Assembly: GCF_014192395.1 (NCBI RefSeq)
Contig: NZ_JACHXW010000004.1
Span: forward strand, 62,001-126,000
From: Paenibacillus endophyticus
GTDB taxonomy: Bacteria; Bacillota; Bacilli; Paenibacillales; Paenibacillaceae
Length of the DNA: 64,000 bases
Direction of reading: 5' to 3'
Position numbers and translations under genes: made by a program
Notes under the pieces: model-generated
The model's database searches: none
The model's input: the letters and a program-made list of their open reading frames with translations, nothing else
What the model was told of the DNA's origin: nothing
In this document: piece after piece, positions 16,712 through 26,336 of the stretch
Layout of the letters: the number at the start of each line of letters is the position of its first letter
Position numbering within the stretch: position 1 is the stretch's first letter

Positions 16712-17716
16712 TTACCATGGAATATCTCCGATTTGATGCATAATTGCGTCAATCTCGGATATTTCTTGCTTCGTTAACGGTGCACCTTCGAGTGCTTTTA
16801 CATTTTCTTCGATTTGACTGACGCGGCTTACGCCGATAAGAGCAGAGGTGACGCCTCCTTCGCGAAGTGCCCAGGACAAGGCGAGCTGTGACAAGGTTTG
16901 TCCTCTTCCAGCGGCAAAGGCCTCAAGACTGCGAAACTTTTGAACTCTTTGCGCGGCAATCGCTTCCGGCTTCATCGTGCTGCTCGACAGCTTGGACTCA
17001 GCTTCAATTTTATCTACGTATTTATTAGTCAATTGTCCTCTGCCAAGTGGACAATACGCAATGGAGCCAATCCCATGCTCGGTAAGCACATCCTGCAGTC
17101 CATCTTCAATCCAACGGTTGAGCATCGAGTAATTAGGCTGATGAATGAGGCAAGGTGTGCCAAGCTGCATAAGAATGGCAACGGCTTCTAACGTTTGCTC
17201 AGCGCTGTAATTAGATAATCCGACATAAAGCGCTTTCCCTTGTCTTACCGCATGGTCAAGGGCACCCATCGTCTCTTCCATCGGTGTTTCCGGGTCTGGG
17301 CGGTGAGAATAAAAAATATCTACGTATTCAAGACCCATGCGCGTTAAGCTGCGGTCTAAGCTGGACAACAGATTTTTACGGGAGCCCCATTCGCCGTAAG
17401 GCCCCTCCCACATGTAATACCCTGCCTTAGTTGAGATGAGCAGTTCGTCACGGTACGGAGTAAGATCCTTTTTGTAAACAGCGCCAAAAGTTTCTTCAGC
17501 GGAGCCCGCAGGTGGTCCGTAATTGTTCGCAAGGTCGAAATGGTTAATGCCGAGATCAAAAGCTTTCAATATCATCGCCCTTGAATTTTCAATCGGCTGA
17601 TTGCCTCCAAAGTTTTGCCAAAGCCCTAGCGATATGGCTGGCAGTTTAATTCCACTTTTCCCGGCACGTTTGTATTGCATTTCGGTATAACGAGATTGAC
17701 TCGCAGCGTATGGCAT
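16712..17716 (-). CDS. Aldo/keto reductase, YghZ-like
   Basis: 334 residues from the ATG at 17716 (AGGGGA nine bases upstream); longer in-frame starts lack a site. It aligns by eye with L-glyceraldehyde-3-phosphate reductase YghZ: MQYKRAGKSGIKLPAISLGL at the start, catalytic Asp and Tyr in FDLANNYGPPAGSAEE, Lys in LISTKAGY, His in YSHRPDPETPMEETM. NADPH-dependent reduction of aldehydes such as methylglyoxal or glyceraldehyde phosphate is expected. A divergent AraC gene starts 180 bases away and may control it. Confidence 0.85.
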   Translation of the reverse strand: MPYAASQSRYTEMQYKRAGKSGIKLPAISLGLWQNFGGNQPIENSRAMILKAFDLGINHFDLANNYGPPAGSAEETFGAVYKKDLTPYRDELLISTKAGYYMWEGPYGEWGSRKNLLSSLDRSLTRMGLEYVDIFYSHRPDPETPMEETMGALDHAVRQGKALYVGLSNYSAEQTLEAVAILMQLGTPCLIHQPNYSMLNRWIEDGLQDVLTEHGIGSIAYCPLGRGQLTNKYVDKIEAESKLSSSTMKPEAIAAQRVQKFRSLEAFAAGRGQTLSQLALSWALREGGVTSALIGVSRVSQIEENVKALEGAPLTKQEISEIDAIMHQIGDIPW

Positions 17717-17896
17717 CTCATTCAGTCCCCTATTCATATCGTATTCAATCATGCGAATGACATGCAATGATGTCTGTTCACTTCTATGCTTGCTTACACA
17801 GTATAGTAATAAATAGTTGAGGAAGGAATGTCCGCAAGCAAGATTTATATGTCATAATGTAAGTTGTATAAAAACGAGTAACAGGAGCTGAGCTGC

Positions 17897-18697
17897 ATGT
17901 GCGAACCTATCGACTTAATCTATTATTATCACGGGAAACAATTTTGCGAGCCTAATTACAGCTGGGGACCTGGTGTAAAGGACCATTATAAAATTTTATT
18001 TATTCATGAAGGCAAAGGCAGCTACCTTATAAATGGCATAACGTACCATTTGAAAAAGGGTCAAGGCTTTATGGTTTTTCCGAATGTCATCTGCCATATG
18101 AAAGCGGATGAGCAAGACCCATGGGTCTATTCTTGGATCGCCTTTCAAGGGACAAGCGTGGACAGCCTGATTGATCAGGTGCATCTCAGCAAAGAGAAGC
18201 CTTTTTTCACATACTCCCCTGCATCTTGGTTCGACCCTTGGCTCGATCTATTATCCAAAGCAGAGGCGCTCGAAAAGAATTGTGAGCTTATTCTGCATAG
18301 CCTGTTGTTCCGACTATTCCCGGAGTGGATTGATATGTTAACGGCTCCTCACCAAATGGGTTACATTCCGAGACAGAAGGATGAATATGTACGCAAAGCC
18401 GTTGAATTTATAAAAGCCAATTACTACACCAAAATAAGCATCACCGAGCTAGCCAAACGAATCGGAATTGACCGTATCTATTTCTCTTCTTTGTTCAAGG
18501 AGGTAGAACAGCTTTCACCGCAAATGTACCTGTTGCAATACCGAATGGATAAGGCATGTGATTTAATGCGCAATCAACAGCTGACAGTCTCCGATATCTC
18601 TCATTCCGTAGGTTACGCGGACCCGCTGCTATTCTCGAAAATGTTCAAAAAAGTGAAAGGCGAGTCCCCTTCCCTTTACCGCCGGAAACTCATCTAA
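17897..18697 (+). CDS. AraC-family regulator with cupin sensor
   Basis: 266 residues: an N-terminal cupin-like sugar-binding domain (HEGKGSYLINGITYHLKKGQ) and a C-terminal pair of helix-turn-helices (ISITELAKRIGIDRIYFSSL; VSDISHSVGYADPLLFSKMF). AGGAG is 9 bases before the ATG. Divergent from the aldo/keto reductase; regulation of that gene is inferred only from position. Confidence 0.85.
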   Translation: MCEPIDLIYYYHGKQFCEPNYSWGPGVKDHYKILFIHEGKGSYLINGITYHLKKGQGFMVFPNVICHMKADEQDPWVYSWIAFQGTSVDSLIDQVHLSKEKPFFTYSPASWFDPWLDLLSKAEALEKNCELILHSLLFRLFPEWIDMLTAPHQMGYIPRQKDEYVRKAVEFIKANYYTKISITELAKRIGIDRIYFSSLFKEVEQLSPQMYLLQYRMDKACDLMRNQQLTVSDISHSVGYADPLLFSKMFKKVKGESPSLYRRKLI

Positions 18698-18703
18698 ATA
18701 AAG

Positions 18704-18731
18704 AAAAGAGCCTGTATGCACAGGCTCTTTT
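18704..18731. terminator. Bidirectional terminator
   Basis: Perfect 12-bp stem (18704-18715 with 18720-18731), loop ATGC, T-run on both strands. It lies between the convergent araC-type gene and the acetyltransferase gene. Confidence 0.9.
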
Positions 18732-18741
18732 TTATTTAATG

Positions 18742-19164
18742 CTATAAATCTTTAACCATCTTAACATGAGGAATGTTCTCTTCCATAAACACGGTTGAAG
18801 TCACTTCATACCCTTGTTTTTCATAAAATGGAGCTGCTTGTACCTGTCCATGTAGCTTCGCTTGTTTAACACCTTTGTCGCGAGCGATGGCTTCTAGCTC
18901 ATCCATGATCGCTTTGCCCAGTTTATGCATCCGATGGCTGGCTAGTACACAAATCCGCTCCAGCTTTGCATAGCCGTCAACGATTCTTACTCGACCTGTT
19001 CCAACTGGTTCATTCTCGAAATAAACAAGCACATGCTCAGCAGCATCTTCGAATTCGTCTAGCTCTATTTCCTCTGCTACCCCTTGCTCCTTTACGAATA
19101 CGGTTTTGCGAATGCGAAAGGCCTCTTCTAGTTGTTCTTCATTCGTAATGCGTTTGGTTTCCAT
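18742..19164 (-). CDS. GNAT acetyltransferase, YjcF-like
   Basis: 140 residues from the ATG at 19164. It has the GNAT layout close to B. subtilis YjcF: FRIRKTVFVKEQGVAEEIEL, EHVLVYFENEPVGTGRVRI, the acetyl-CoA loop region ERICVLASHRMHKLGKAIM and QAAPFYEKQGYEV. It transfers acetyl groups to an unknown small molecule or peptide. An in-frame start 8 codons upstream is less well placed relative to AAGGAAAGAG. Confidence 0.8.
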   Translation of the reverse strand: METKRITNEEQLEEAFRIRKTVFVKEQGVAEEIELDEFEDAAEHVLVYFENEPVGTGRVRIVDGYAKLERICVLASHRMHKLGKAIMDELEAIARDKGVKQAKLHGQVQAAPFYEKQGYEVTSTVFMEENIPHVKMVKDL

Positions 19165-19389
19165 GCTTCTCTTTCCTTCCCTATCCAAACTCTTTTTCTC
19201 TGCCCACGAGCAGACTATACCTCTTATTATAAAGCATAATGATTATTAAGCAAAAAAAGACAGTCAACTTGATTAGCATAAAAAAACACTATCCCGTGGA
19301 ATTATAGAACAATATCGGAACGTTTTTATCCTCTTTTTAATGGTATGCTAACATGAGTTGAACCATCAATATAAAAGGCGGGATGAATC

Positions 19390-20229
19390 ATGTCATACCT
19401 ATCGATTAGCACATGGAGTTTGCATAGACTGCTCGGCCCACTTCGTATGACCGCGTGGGATTCCGAATCAAACAGCCATACCATTAACGAGCAAGAACAG
19501 CCGCTGGTCCTCACTTTGCTGGAATTACCGGGAGAAGCTGCTGCAAGAGGTTATCAAGCGCTTGAGATTTGCCACTTTCATTTCCCGTCAACGGAAGCCG
19601 CTTATTTAGAACAGCTCAAAGCAGCATTTGAAGGAGCTAATATGAAGTTTGATACTCTGCTTGTCGACTATGGCGATTTAACATCCGAGAACGAGATTAA
19701 GCGCGCAGCCGATATTCAATACATCAAGAAATGGATCGATATCGCTTCACTCTGCGGCGCAAAACAAATCAGAGTCGTGGCAGGCGAAGCCTCCCCCACC
19801 GATGATAAGGCAATCCGGTTATCTGCTGCCGCCTTGACTGATTTGGCACTTTACGGGCAATCTATTTCGGTTCATGTCATTACGGAAAACTTCAGACTGC
19901 TCACTTCAACTGCCGAGAGCAGCATCAAATTACTCGAGCAAACGAACCATCAGATTGGTTTTATTACTGATTTCGGCAACTATCACGGATCAGGAAAAAC
20001 GGAAGAAATCGGTGCTACTACTCCCTTTAGCGTTTCTATCCACGTGAAGCCAAACTACGATTCAAATGGGATTCCCGATAAAGATGAGCTGATCAGCTAT
20101 CTTCGCAAGGTTGATTCCACTGGATTTAATGGTGCTTATGTTCTTATTTACGATGGACCGGGAGACATGTGGGAAGGGCTTGACCGAGTGAAATCGATTG
20201 TTACGCCATTTGTATTGACAGCACACTAG
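19390..20229 (+). CDS. Xylose-isomerase-like TIM-barrel protein
   Basis: 279 residues resembling sugar phosphate isomerases/epimerases (AP endonuclease family 2 fold): MSYLSISTWSLHRLLG, LPGEAAARGYQALEICHFHF, then later strands with metal-ligand-type residues (HVITENFRL, IGFITDFGNYHGSG, SIHVKP). Substrate unknown. GGCGGG lies about 9 bases before the ATG. No partner gene is evident; the downstream fhuF-like gene has its own promoter. Confidence 0.7.
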   Translation: MSYLSISTWSLHRLLGPLRMTAWDSESNSHTINEQEQPLVLTLLELPGEAAARGYQALEICHFHFPSTEAAYLEQLKAAFEGANMKFDTLLVDYGDLTSENEIKRAADIQYIKKWIDIASLCGAKQIRVVAGEASPTDDKAIRLSAAALTDLALYGQSISVHVITENFRLLTSTAESSIKLLEQTNHQIGFITDFGNYHGSGKTEEIGATTPFSVSIHVKPNYDSNGIPDKDELISYLRKVDSTGFNGAYVLIYDGPGDMWEGLDRVKSIVTPFVLTAH

Positions 20230-20254
20230 CACCCTCCTATACTGAAATAGTGAA

Positions 20255-20273
20255 TATAATGATAATCATTATC
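20255..20273. promoter_or_regulatory. Fur box upstream of fhuF-like gene
   Basis: TATAATGATAATCATTATC matches the 19-base Fur consensus at 18 positions. A -10 box TATAAT (20293-20298) follows, so the box covers the -35 side of the promoter. Iron repression of the downstream ferric reductase gene is expected. Confidence 0.85.
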
Positions 20274-20330
20274 GTTATTTCATATTCATAACTATAATTG
20301 ATTTCATTATGATAAATGAGGAGCAAGCTA

Positions 20331-21131
20331 ATGCCGAATCAAATGGACTTTACGCTGGTCGATATGTTTTTTCATATTTCACCGAAAGGTGCGGAGCATC
20401 CGCTGCTCGAGCTTCCGGCTACCGATTTCCGAGACCGGGAGATCGCGTATCATACTCTCATTACAGCAGGAAATATGGTTCAAGCGACTAGCATTCAATT
20501 AGCGGCATCGTTTGTGGGCATATCCTTTTTCAACCTTTGTATCACAAACCTTATTTTTGCCGCTCAATACAACCGTTATTTGGATTTGTCGCTCGATAAT
20601 TTAACGTATCAGCTCGAATCCCATGATGATCACGCACATCTAGGCTTCAAAATAAAGGAGCTCCGTTGGACAGAGGTTCCCCTTGCCGTCGAAGAGCGGA
20701 AAGCGTTTCTGGAAAAAGCATTCAGCTCCTCCTTTCAGAACGAAATCAATGATATCGTTGAAGCGGTTGCAGTCGGTGCTGACGTGAAATCCGGCATGAT
20801 CTGGAGCCAAGTTGGCGGGCAAATTAATGAGGTACGTCATTATGTGCTCGAACAAATTAAAGATCCAGCATTGGTCGAAGCTTTTCTCCGGGACCTGGAT
20901 GTCATTCTCAGTCTTCCAGCTGAGGTTTTTAATCGCAAGCGCAACCCATTTGTCCATAAACCACGTTTTATTGATAACCCGTGGGCTCCTGAAGGCGGCC
21001 AGCTCATGCTTCGTTCTTCATGCTGTATGTATGACTGCAGAGTGGATGGCCAAAAATGCTACAATTGCCCGCGAATGCTTCCTGAAGAAAGAGACGAAAG
21101 AAGAAAGTTGGTCGTAGCCGGCGCGCATTAA
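20331..21131 (+). CDS. FhuF-like ferric siderophore reductase
   Basis: 266 residues from the ATG at 20331 (GAGGAG seven bases upstream). The C-terminus has the [2Fe-2S] pattern of FhuF, C-C-x10-C-x2-C, in SSCCMYDCRVDGQKCYNC. FhuF-type proteins reduce Fe(III) in imported ferric siderophores to release iron in the cytosol. The Fur box directly upstream agrees with this. No siderophore uptake genes are adjacent in the window. Confidence 0.85.
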   Translation: MPNQMDFTLVDMFFHISPKGAEHPLLELPATDFRDREIAYHTLITAGNMVQATSIQLAASFVGISFFNLCITNLIFAAQYNRYLDLSLDNLTYQLESHDDHAHLGFKIKELRWTEVPLAVEERKAFLEKAFSSSFQNEINDIVEAVAVGADVKSGMIWSQVGGQINEVRHYVLEQIKDPALVEAFLRDLDVILSLPAEVFNRKRNPFVHKPRFIDNPWAPEGGQLMLRSSCCMYDCRVDGQKCYNCPRMLPEERDERRKLVVAGAH

Positions 21132-21132
21132 C

Positions 21133-21179
21133 AAAAAACGCTTGACAGATATCTGCTCGGTATCTGTCAAGCGTTTTTT
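21133..21179 (+). terminator. Strong terminator after fhuF-like gene
   Basis: Perfect 19-bp stem (21133-21151 with 21161-21179), 9-base loop, T-run at the end. It starts 2 bases after the stop and insulates the following dif-like site and recombinase gene. Confidence 0.95.
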
Positions 21180-21204
21180 TTGATCATTTCATTTTTTCTT
21201 AATA

Positions 21205-21232
21205 TGTTTACATAATTATAATTACGTTATCT
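21205..21232. other. dif-like recombination site A
   Basis: An 11-6-11 layout: left arm TGTTTACATAA, centre TTATAA, right arm TTACGTTATCT. The left arm matches the XerD-type arm of B. subtilis dif (as recalled) at 10 of 11 positions. The right arm covers the stop codon of the tyrosine recombinase gene 21227-22156. A related site lies at 45459-45486 beside a second recombinase gene. The function is inferred from layout and position only. Confidence 0.45.
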
Positions 21233-22156
21233 ATTCTGAAACTGGACTGGTATTTTACTGGATATATTATTCATCGCGCTTCGAAGCTGTTTATTATCGA
21301 TATGCGTATAAATTTGAGTCGTCTCAATGCTAGCATGTCCTAGCAGCTCTTGGAGCGTGCGTATATCGGTACCGCTGCGAATTTGCATCGTCGCAAAGGA
21401 GTGCCTGAGCTTATGACTGGATATGCGCTTATCTGCAAGAGCAGGCATCGATAGCTTGAGCTGTTTGATCGTTTCGTCGGCAACCGTCTGAATCATCCGA
21501 ATAGACAGCCTCCGTCCGAATTGCGAGACAAAAAAAGGCTGCTCCTTGCCCTGCTTCGATTCTCTTCGGTCAGCGAGCGCTTCATTCAGCATTTGCCTTA
21601 ATGCATCTGGGAGCGGTACGACACGCCATTTCCTCCCCTTTCCTAATATATGTATCGACCCGTCCTGCTGTAAATCCTGTACGTTCATTCGATGGATCTC
21701 GCCTACCCTTAATCCTGCATACGCCATCAATAATACGATGGATACATTACGGATATAATACTTCCCTTTCATCGCGTGCAAGAGCGCTTCCAGCTCATTT
21801 TCCTCCAAATATACAGGTATCCGATTTTTCTCCTGCTTTGATTTCGCTATAAGCGCTGCCGGATTGCTATCCATATGCTCCATCTCGATTAACGCTTTGA
21901 AAAAAGAGCGTAGTGATGACAGCTTTCGATTTCGCGCTTCATCCCCTGCTCCCTTCTCTCGGCAAGCAGCCATGTATCGCATAATTTCCATCTTGGAAAT
22001 TTTTTTGGTTTCGGCAGGATACACCATCTGAAGAAAAAAGCTAACATCACTCATATAGGCACGGTGGGTAGATTTCGTCATTCCTTTATTTTTCATCCAA
22101 ATAGAGAAGAGCTCCATTTCAAGACCGTAACAGTCGGCAACCTCATGCTGTCCCAT
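21227..22156 (-). CDS. Tyrosine recombinase, XerC/XerD-like
   Basis: 309 residues, usual Xer length. Core-binding N-terminal domain (MELFSIWMKNKGMTKSTHRA) and catalytic domain with all key residues: Arg in LMAYAGLRVGEI, Lys in LGKGRKWRVVP, His-Arg in HKLRHSFAT, His in LLGHASIETT and Tyr in TQIYTHID. It should cut and rejoin DNA at paired 28-base sites. Its stop codon lies within dif-like site A. GGAGG is 12 bases before the ATG. No phage or transposon genes flank it. Confidence 0.85.
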   Translation of the reverse strand: MGQHEVADCYGLEMELFSIWMKNKGMTKSTHRAYMSDVSFFLQMVYPAETKKISKMEIMRYMAACREKGAGDEARNRKLSSLRSFFKALIEMEHMDSNPAALIAKSKQEKNRIPVYLEENELEALLHAMKGKYYIRNVSIVLLMAYAGLRVGEIHRMNVQDLQQDGSIHILGKGRKWRVVPLPDALRQMLNEALADRRESKQGKEQPFFVSQFGRRLSIRMIQTVADETIKQLKLSMPALADKRISSHKLRHSFATMQIRSGTDIRTLQELLGHASIETTQIYTHIDNKQLRSAMNNISSKIPVQFQNR

Positions 22157-22252
22157 TCTCGTTCATTTCCTCCATAAATATCCATAATTATGATGCCAAT
22201 CAAGTGATCACTAGTCTAGTATATCAGCTAAAAAGTCGATATAAAAGCAAAT

Positions 22253-22276
22253 TGCGTGAAATATGTATTTCATGCA
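22253..22276 (-). terminator. Weak terminator after the ger operon
   Basis: 10-bp stem with one wobble (22253-22262 with 22267-22276), loop of four, followed on the minus strand by ATTTGCTTTT. It lies 45 bases after the gerC stop. Confidence 0.5.
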
Positions 22277-22321
22277 GTTTTTAGAATCCGTTTTTGTCTA
22301 AAATGAAGGGAAATAAACGAG

Positions 22322-23536
22322 CTAATGTCCTTGCTTTGAGCCCGTTTCCGAAATGTTCAGCTTTACATCATACGTGATAGGCACTTGGCTAAACGTTTCA
22401 TCCCAATTTTCCTTCACTTGCTTCCATACTTTTGGATGTTCGATGGATAAGCGTGAACCGAACCCGACGACATCCGTTTTGTATCTATTTTGGATTTTAT
22501 TTAATCCAAGCTTAATCAGTCGTTGTACTTCTTTGGATGTCGCTTTTTCTGACCGAATAATAAACTCGTCATCGATCGTCTCGTTTCCTTCCATCCACTC
22601 CTCGATGAGCCGGCCATCCGATTCTATGCTTACATGAAAGCTAATCTTTCCACCCACCACACGAGATTTTATTTTGCTTTTCATTGATTTAAGCTCATAA
22701 GTAATCACTTGCTTCGTCTTGGGATCGTAACTTTTGACGACACCGCCTTTTCCCTCCCCAGTAAGCCATATGGTTCCCAGTAGCTCCTCTTCCGATAATC
22801 GTCCAATAAATTTCTGCGTCTTCCCGAGAATGACTGCAGCTCCAGACAATTTCACCTCACCATTGACCGCTATTACGTTTTGCAGCAAATAGCTTGCGTG
22901 TGCATTCATTTGACTCTCCAGTTTGGACAGCGAAACAGGCGGAATGATTTTTAACGTACGATAGCGGTTATCCACCATCCCGTTTAATCGAAAAGAAGGA
23001 ATAATCGAATTACCTTTCGCCTCCATCACTTTCCTTGCTGTACCGCTGCTCATCATAACGAGACAGTTAAGCCTGATGTCATTATCACGCAGCATAAAGC
23101 TAAGCAAGTTATTCATGCTATATCGCCTCGACAATGCTTCATTGATAACGATCACCTTCAAATGATGCCCGATAACCGGTCTTTCCAGCCTCGTGGCAAA
23201 TTCCCGTATCATTTCGAATAGCGAATCGCCCGTTTCCGATATATTCAAATAAGGTTTAGAAGTCGGGTCGTCTTTTGTATCCCCGCTTTTAGCTTCCGAT
23301 TGCTTATCTACAATCTGCAGCGTAAAGGAGATATGGTTTCTTTTGCGATAGTCGGAGCCAAGCTGATCCATCTTTCGTTCCAGTACGGTTTCATATGGAA
23401 GATCGAGTGCCATTCCCACATAAATACTAAGATCTTCAATTTCGTCTTTGCTCCAGCATCCCGTTTGAAGAAAAAGAATCAAGGTGGCCATGCAACCTGT
23501 AATCCAGCGTTTATGATCCACTTTTCTCCGCCGCAT
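22322..23536 (-). CDS. Ger(x)C-type spore germination lipoprotein
   Basis: 404 residues. A signal peptide ends in LILFLQTGC, giving a lipidated cysteine near residue 27 (the residue at -3 is Q, slightly unusual). WSKDEIEDLSIYVGMALDL follows, typical of GerC proteins, which sit on the inner spore membrane as the third subunit of germinant receptors. Start with AAAGGAG nine bases upstream; it overlaps the gerB-type gene by 26 bases. Confidence 0.9.
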   Translation of the reverse strand: MRRRKVDHKRWITGCMATLILFLQTGCWSKDEIEDLSIYVGMALDLPYETVLERKMDQLGSDYRKRNHISFTLQIVDKQSEAKSGDTKDDPTSKPYLNISETGDSLFEMIREFATRLERPVIGHHLKVIVINEALSRRYSMNNLLSFMLRDNDIRLNCLVMMSSGTARKVMEAKGNSIIPSFRLNGMVDNRYRTLKIIPPVSLSKLESQMNAHASYLLQNVIAVNGEVKLSGAAVILGKTQKFIGRLSEEELLGTIWLTGEGKGGVVKSYDPKTKQVITYELKSMKSKIKSRVVGGKISFHVSIESDGRLIEEWMEGNETIDDEFIIRSEKATSKEVQRLIKLGLNKIQNRYKTDVVGFGSRLSIEHPKVWKQVKENWDETFSQVPITYDVKLNISETGSKQGH

Positions 23537-24629
23537 CTTTATTGGCTCCTTTCCTCCACTTTGTTATGATCAACAATAATAAAGGAATGGGAACAAATAA
23601 GAAAAAAGCGGATTTGCCCAAAAAATCGCCTAAAGCAAACAAAACATCAATATTTTGAGGCAGTGTTGAAAGAGTGAATACAATAGGCAGCAGACCATAT
23701 AAGCAAGTTTTAATATCGAAATGAAAGATTTGCGATAACCCTAAAGCTGATGCAAAATAAGTGATCGTAAATGTCGAATAGATTTGCATGATCCATATGA
23801 CCAATAGCAATGATTCGAATCTCTCGAATATTAGCCCTGTATATTCATAGCTTCGGATAAGATCGAGTGTCGGCCACGTTCTTGTCAGCACGCCATCTAG
23901 AGATAACCCGCCAATTACAATGACGACCGTTAGCATATAGATGACAAGCGGGATGCTCGTGCCGATGACTACCGCTTTAACAGAATGATTAGGATTGCTC
24001 ATGAAAGCTGTAATAACCAATATGATTTCCACGCCAAGAAACGAGAGTGCCGTTGAACGTACGCCATCCAGAACAGGCAAGATGCCTTGTCCGAGAAACG
24101 GTCGCAGGTTGTCCCATTCGAATAACTTAAGAGACATTAACATGACTAAAAGATAAATGACGATCGTTACCGGCAGGATAAGCTCAAATAATCGTGCAAT
24201 CGGGTTAATTCCCCCAAACATTAAGTAAAGACTCACCCACATGAACACCATGACGATTGCCCAGGATGGCGTTCCTTCAAGTAAAAATAGCTGTGTGACT
24301 TCCGAGAGCGCACGTACCTGATAAGCTGCCGTCATAAAGAAATAGATCACAAAAGCAAGGCCGATTGTCCCTCCGATCCATTTGCCAAGTAATTTTTGAT
24401 TATACTGAAAGACGGTTTTCCCCTTATGCCATTTCGATAATACCGCCATAAGAATGCCCGCTCCAATGGCTACAAAACCTCCAAGCAGTACAGAGAACCA
24501 GACATCTGGTGTTCCGACCACTTCCGCCGAAGCTCTCGGCAGCGTTAAAATTCCCGAACCGAGCAAAAAATTAGAGACGATAACGGCTGCTTGCACGGTC
24601 GTAATACGATCTTGAGCCTTTTGTGTCAT
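23511..24629 (-). CDS. GerAB-type spore germination permease
   Basis: 372 residues with about ten membrane segments, of the endospore germination permease branch of the amino acid-polyamine transporter fold (ITTVQAAVIVSNFLLGSGIL at the N-terminus). GerB subunits carry the germinant-binding pocket. GGAAGGAG is 6 bases before the ATG. Second subunit gene of the A-B-C operon. Confidence 0.9.
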   Translation of the reverse strand: MTQKAQDRITTVQAAVIVSNFLLGSGILTLPRASAEVVGTPDVWFSVLLGGFVAIGAGILMAVLSKWHKGKTVFQYNQKLLGKWIGGTIGLAFVIYFFMTAAYQVRALSEVTQLFLLEGTPSWAIVMVFMWVSLYLMFGGINPIARLFELILPVTIVIYLLVMLMSLKLFEWDNLRPFLGQGILPVLDGVRSTALSFLGVEIILVITAFMSNPNHSVKAVVIGTSIPLVIYMLTVVIVIGGLSLDGVLTRTWPTLDLIRSYEYTGLIFERFESLLLVIWIMQIYSTFTITYFASALGLSQIFHFDIKTCLYGLLPIVFTLSTLPQNIDVLFALGDFLGKSAFFLFVPIPLLLLIITKWRKGANKDAAEKSGS

Positions 24630-24648
24630 GGTCTACTCCTTCCGTCTG

Positions 24649-26103
24649 TCATTCATTCTTTTGCCGGCGTTTACTTTCCTGGTGCATCATTTCTGGCCTT
24701 TTTCTCATCATAAATATAGGTGCCCGTACAAAAAAATCTTTCCAATCCCCTAACCGATAAGGAGCTCCTGGACTTGCATATGGTACACCAAAGCTTTTAA
24801 TCCGGCATACATGCGCGCTTAACAGCAGAACAAACAATACGACGCCGTATAACCCGAATGCTGCCGCGCAGAACATGGCGCCGAACCGAAGCATGCGCAG
24901 CGCAATACCTGCGCTATACTGTGGGATAGAGAAGGATGAAATCGCTGTTACAGCAACAACGATAACTAGTATCGGGCTCACAATACCTGCTTGTACCGCA
25001 GCTTCCCCTATGATCAAGCCTCCTACTATTCCCATCGCAGGGCCGATGGGCTTGGGCAGTCGCAGACCTGCTTCCCTCAATATTTCAATAGCAACCTCCA
25101 TAATCAAGGCTTCAATGAGCGAGGAGAAAGGTACGCCAATTCTTGAGCCAACAATGGATATGGCAAGCTTTGTCGGTATCAATCCTGGATGAAAAGAAAT
25201 AAATGAGATGTACATGGCTGGCGTAAGCAATGCGATCATTGCGGCAAAAAATCGAAGCAGTCTTAGCAAGGAGCCGGCTAACCAGCGCTCATAATAATCC
25301 TCTGGCGATTGAAGCAGCATGCTGAAGGTAACAGGCGCAATTAGGGCGAACGGCGTGCCGTCCAGCAGAATCGCAACTCGTCCTTCCATCATGGCGCCTA
25401 TCACTCTGTCTGGCCTTTCCGTGCTCTGGATTTGCGGGAACGGGCTAAGAAAATCGTCTTCAATGAGCTGCTCGACATAGCCCGATTCCGGTAAATTATC
25501 AATATTGATTTTACATATCCGTGCTGCTACCTCTTCGACTAGCTCGGGTTCAGCAATCCCCTTCATGTAGGCAATAACGAGATCCTTTTTGGCGCGTGAA
25601 CCTACCTGCATGCTCATAAATACCATGCTGTCATTCTCGCCGTGTCTGCGAAGCATAGCCGTATTGTCCGATAAACATTCGTTGAAGCCCATTCTTGGTC
25701 CTCTTACCAATGCTTCTGATATCGGTTCCTCAATGTTTCTTGATTTATTTTTGGTGGTCCCGGCCAAAAGAATTTCCGGAATGCCATCAATGAGGATGGC
25801 GGTTGCGCCCATAAGCACTTTGGCAACCGTTTCTTCTATATTCGGTACCTCTGAAAGCTGGCTGATCGTTAATACCCGTTCCATCACATATGATTTTGTT
25901 AACGGCGCACAGTCTTGCCTAAGCGTCATTAATGCTTTGAGAATATGCAGATCAATTAAATCACGGTCAGCTAGACCGTTTACGAATACAATCGCTCCTT
26001 TTATTTCAGTCGCGCCAAGGGTAATTTCCCGGATGCAGACATCCGAATGAAACGACATCCGTTCACGCATTTCAGTTAATTTGTTGTTTAGCTGACTGCT
26101 CAT
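24649..26103 (-). CDS. GerA-type spore germination protein
   Basis: 484 residues: a large N-terminal soluble domain ([20 protein letters not shown]) and a C-terminal membrane part with several helices ([40 protein letters not shown]). The tail is basic ([18 protein letters not shown]). GerA subunits assemble with B and C into the nutrient receptor of spores. Its ATG overlaps the stop of the 45-residue membrane peptide gene by ATGA. Confidence 0.9.
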   Translation of the reverse strand: MSSQLNNKLTEMRERMSFHSDVCIREITLGATEIKGAIVFVNGLADRDLIDLHILKALMTLRQDCAPLTKSYVMERVLTISQLSEVPNIEETVAKVLMGATAILIDGIPEILLAGTTKNKSRNIEEPISEALVRGPRMGFNECLSDNTAMLRRHGENDSMVFMSMQVGSRAKKDLVIAYMKGIAEPELVEEVAARICKINIDNLPESGYVEQLIEDDFLSPFPQIQSTERPDRVIGAMMEGRVAILLDGTPFALIAPVTFSMLLQSPEDYYERWLAGSLLRLLRFFAAMIALLTPAMYISFISFHPGLIPTKLAISIVGSRIGVPFSSLIEALIMEVAIEILREAGLRLPKPIGPAMGIVGGLIIGEAAVQAGIVSPILVIVVAVTAISSFSIPQYSAGIALRMLRFGAMFCAAAFGLYGVVLFVLLLSAHVCRIKSFGVPYASPGAPYRLGDWKDFFVRAPIFMMRKRPEMMHQESKRRQKNE

Positions 26104-26237
26104 TTAAGCTGATCATCCTTCATTTGGCGCAGCCTTTTGAAAATCATGGAAATGATTAATGGGACAAAAAGCACAACTGCAGCCTCTATATATACAAATA
26201 TTTCTGGCCTATTGAGTTCTATGCTTGCTGCCATCAT
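26100..26237 (-). CDS. 45-residue membrane peptide heading the ger operon
   Basis: A short gene on the minus strand, ATG at 26237, TGA overlapping the gerA-type ATG. The peptide has one hydrophobic stretch ([20 protein letters not shown]) followed by a basic, polar tail ([13 protein letters not shown]). GGGAG is 8 bases upstream. Some Bacillus germinant-receptor operons carry a small membrane 'D' subunit that alters germination rate; those described are usually two-helix proteins, so this one-helix form is only a possible analogue. The tight overlap argues for real translation. Confidence 0.65.
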   Translation of the reverse strand: MMAASIELNRPEIFVYIEAAVVLFVPLIISMIFKRLRQMKDDQLK

Positions 26238-26336
26238 GCTCTCTCTCCCTATGTTGGAAATTGTCGAATAATCCATATTTTCGCCGTATAATACCCTTTA
26301 TAAACCCGTTAACGAACGAATGTAAAAATAATAAAA

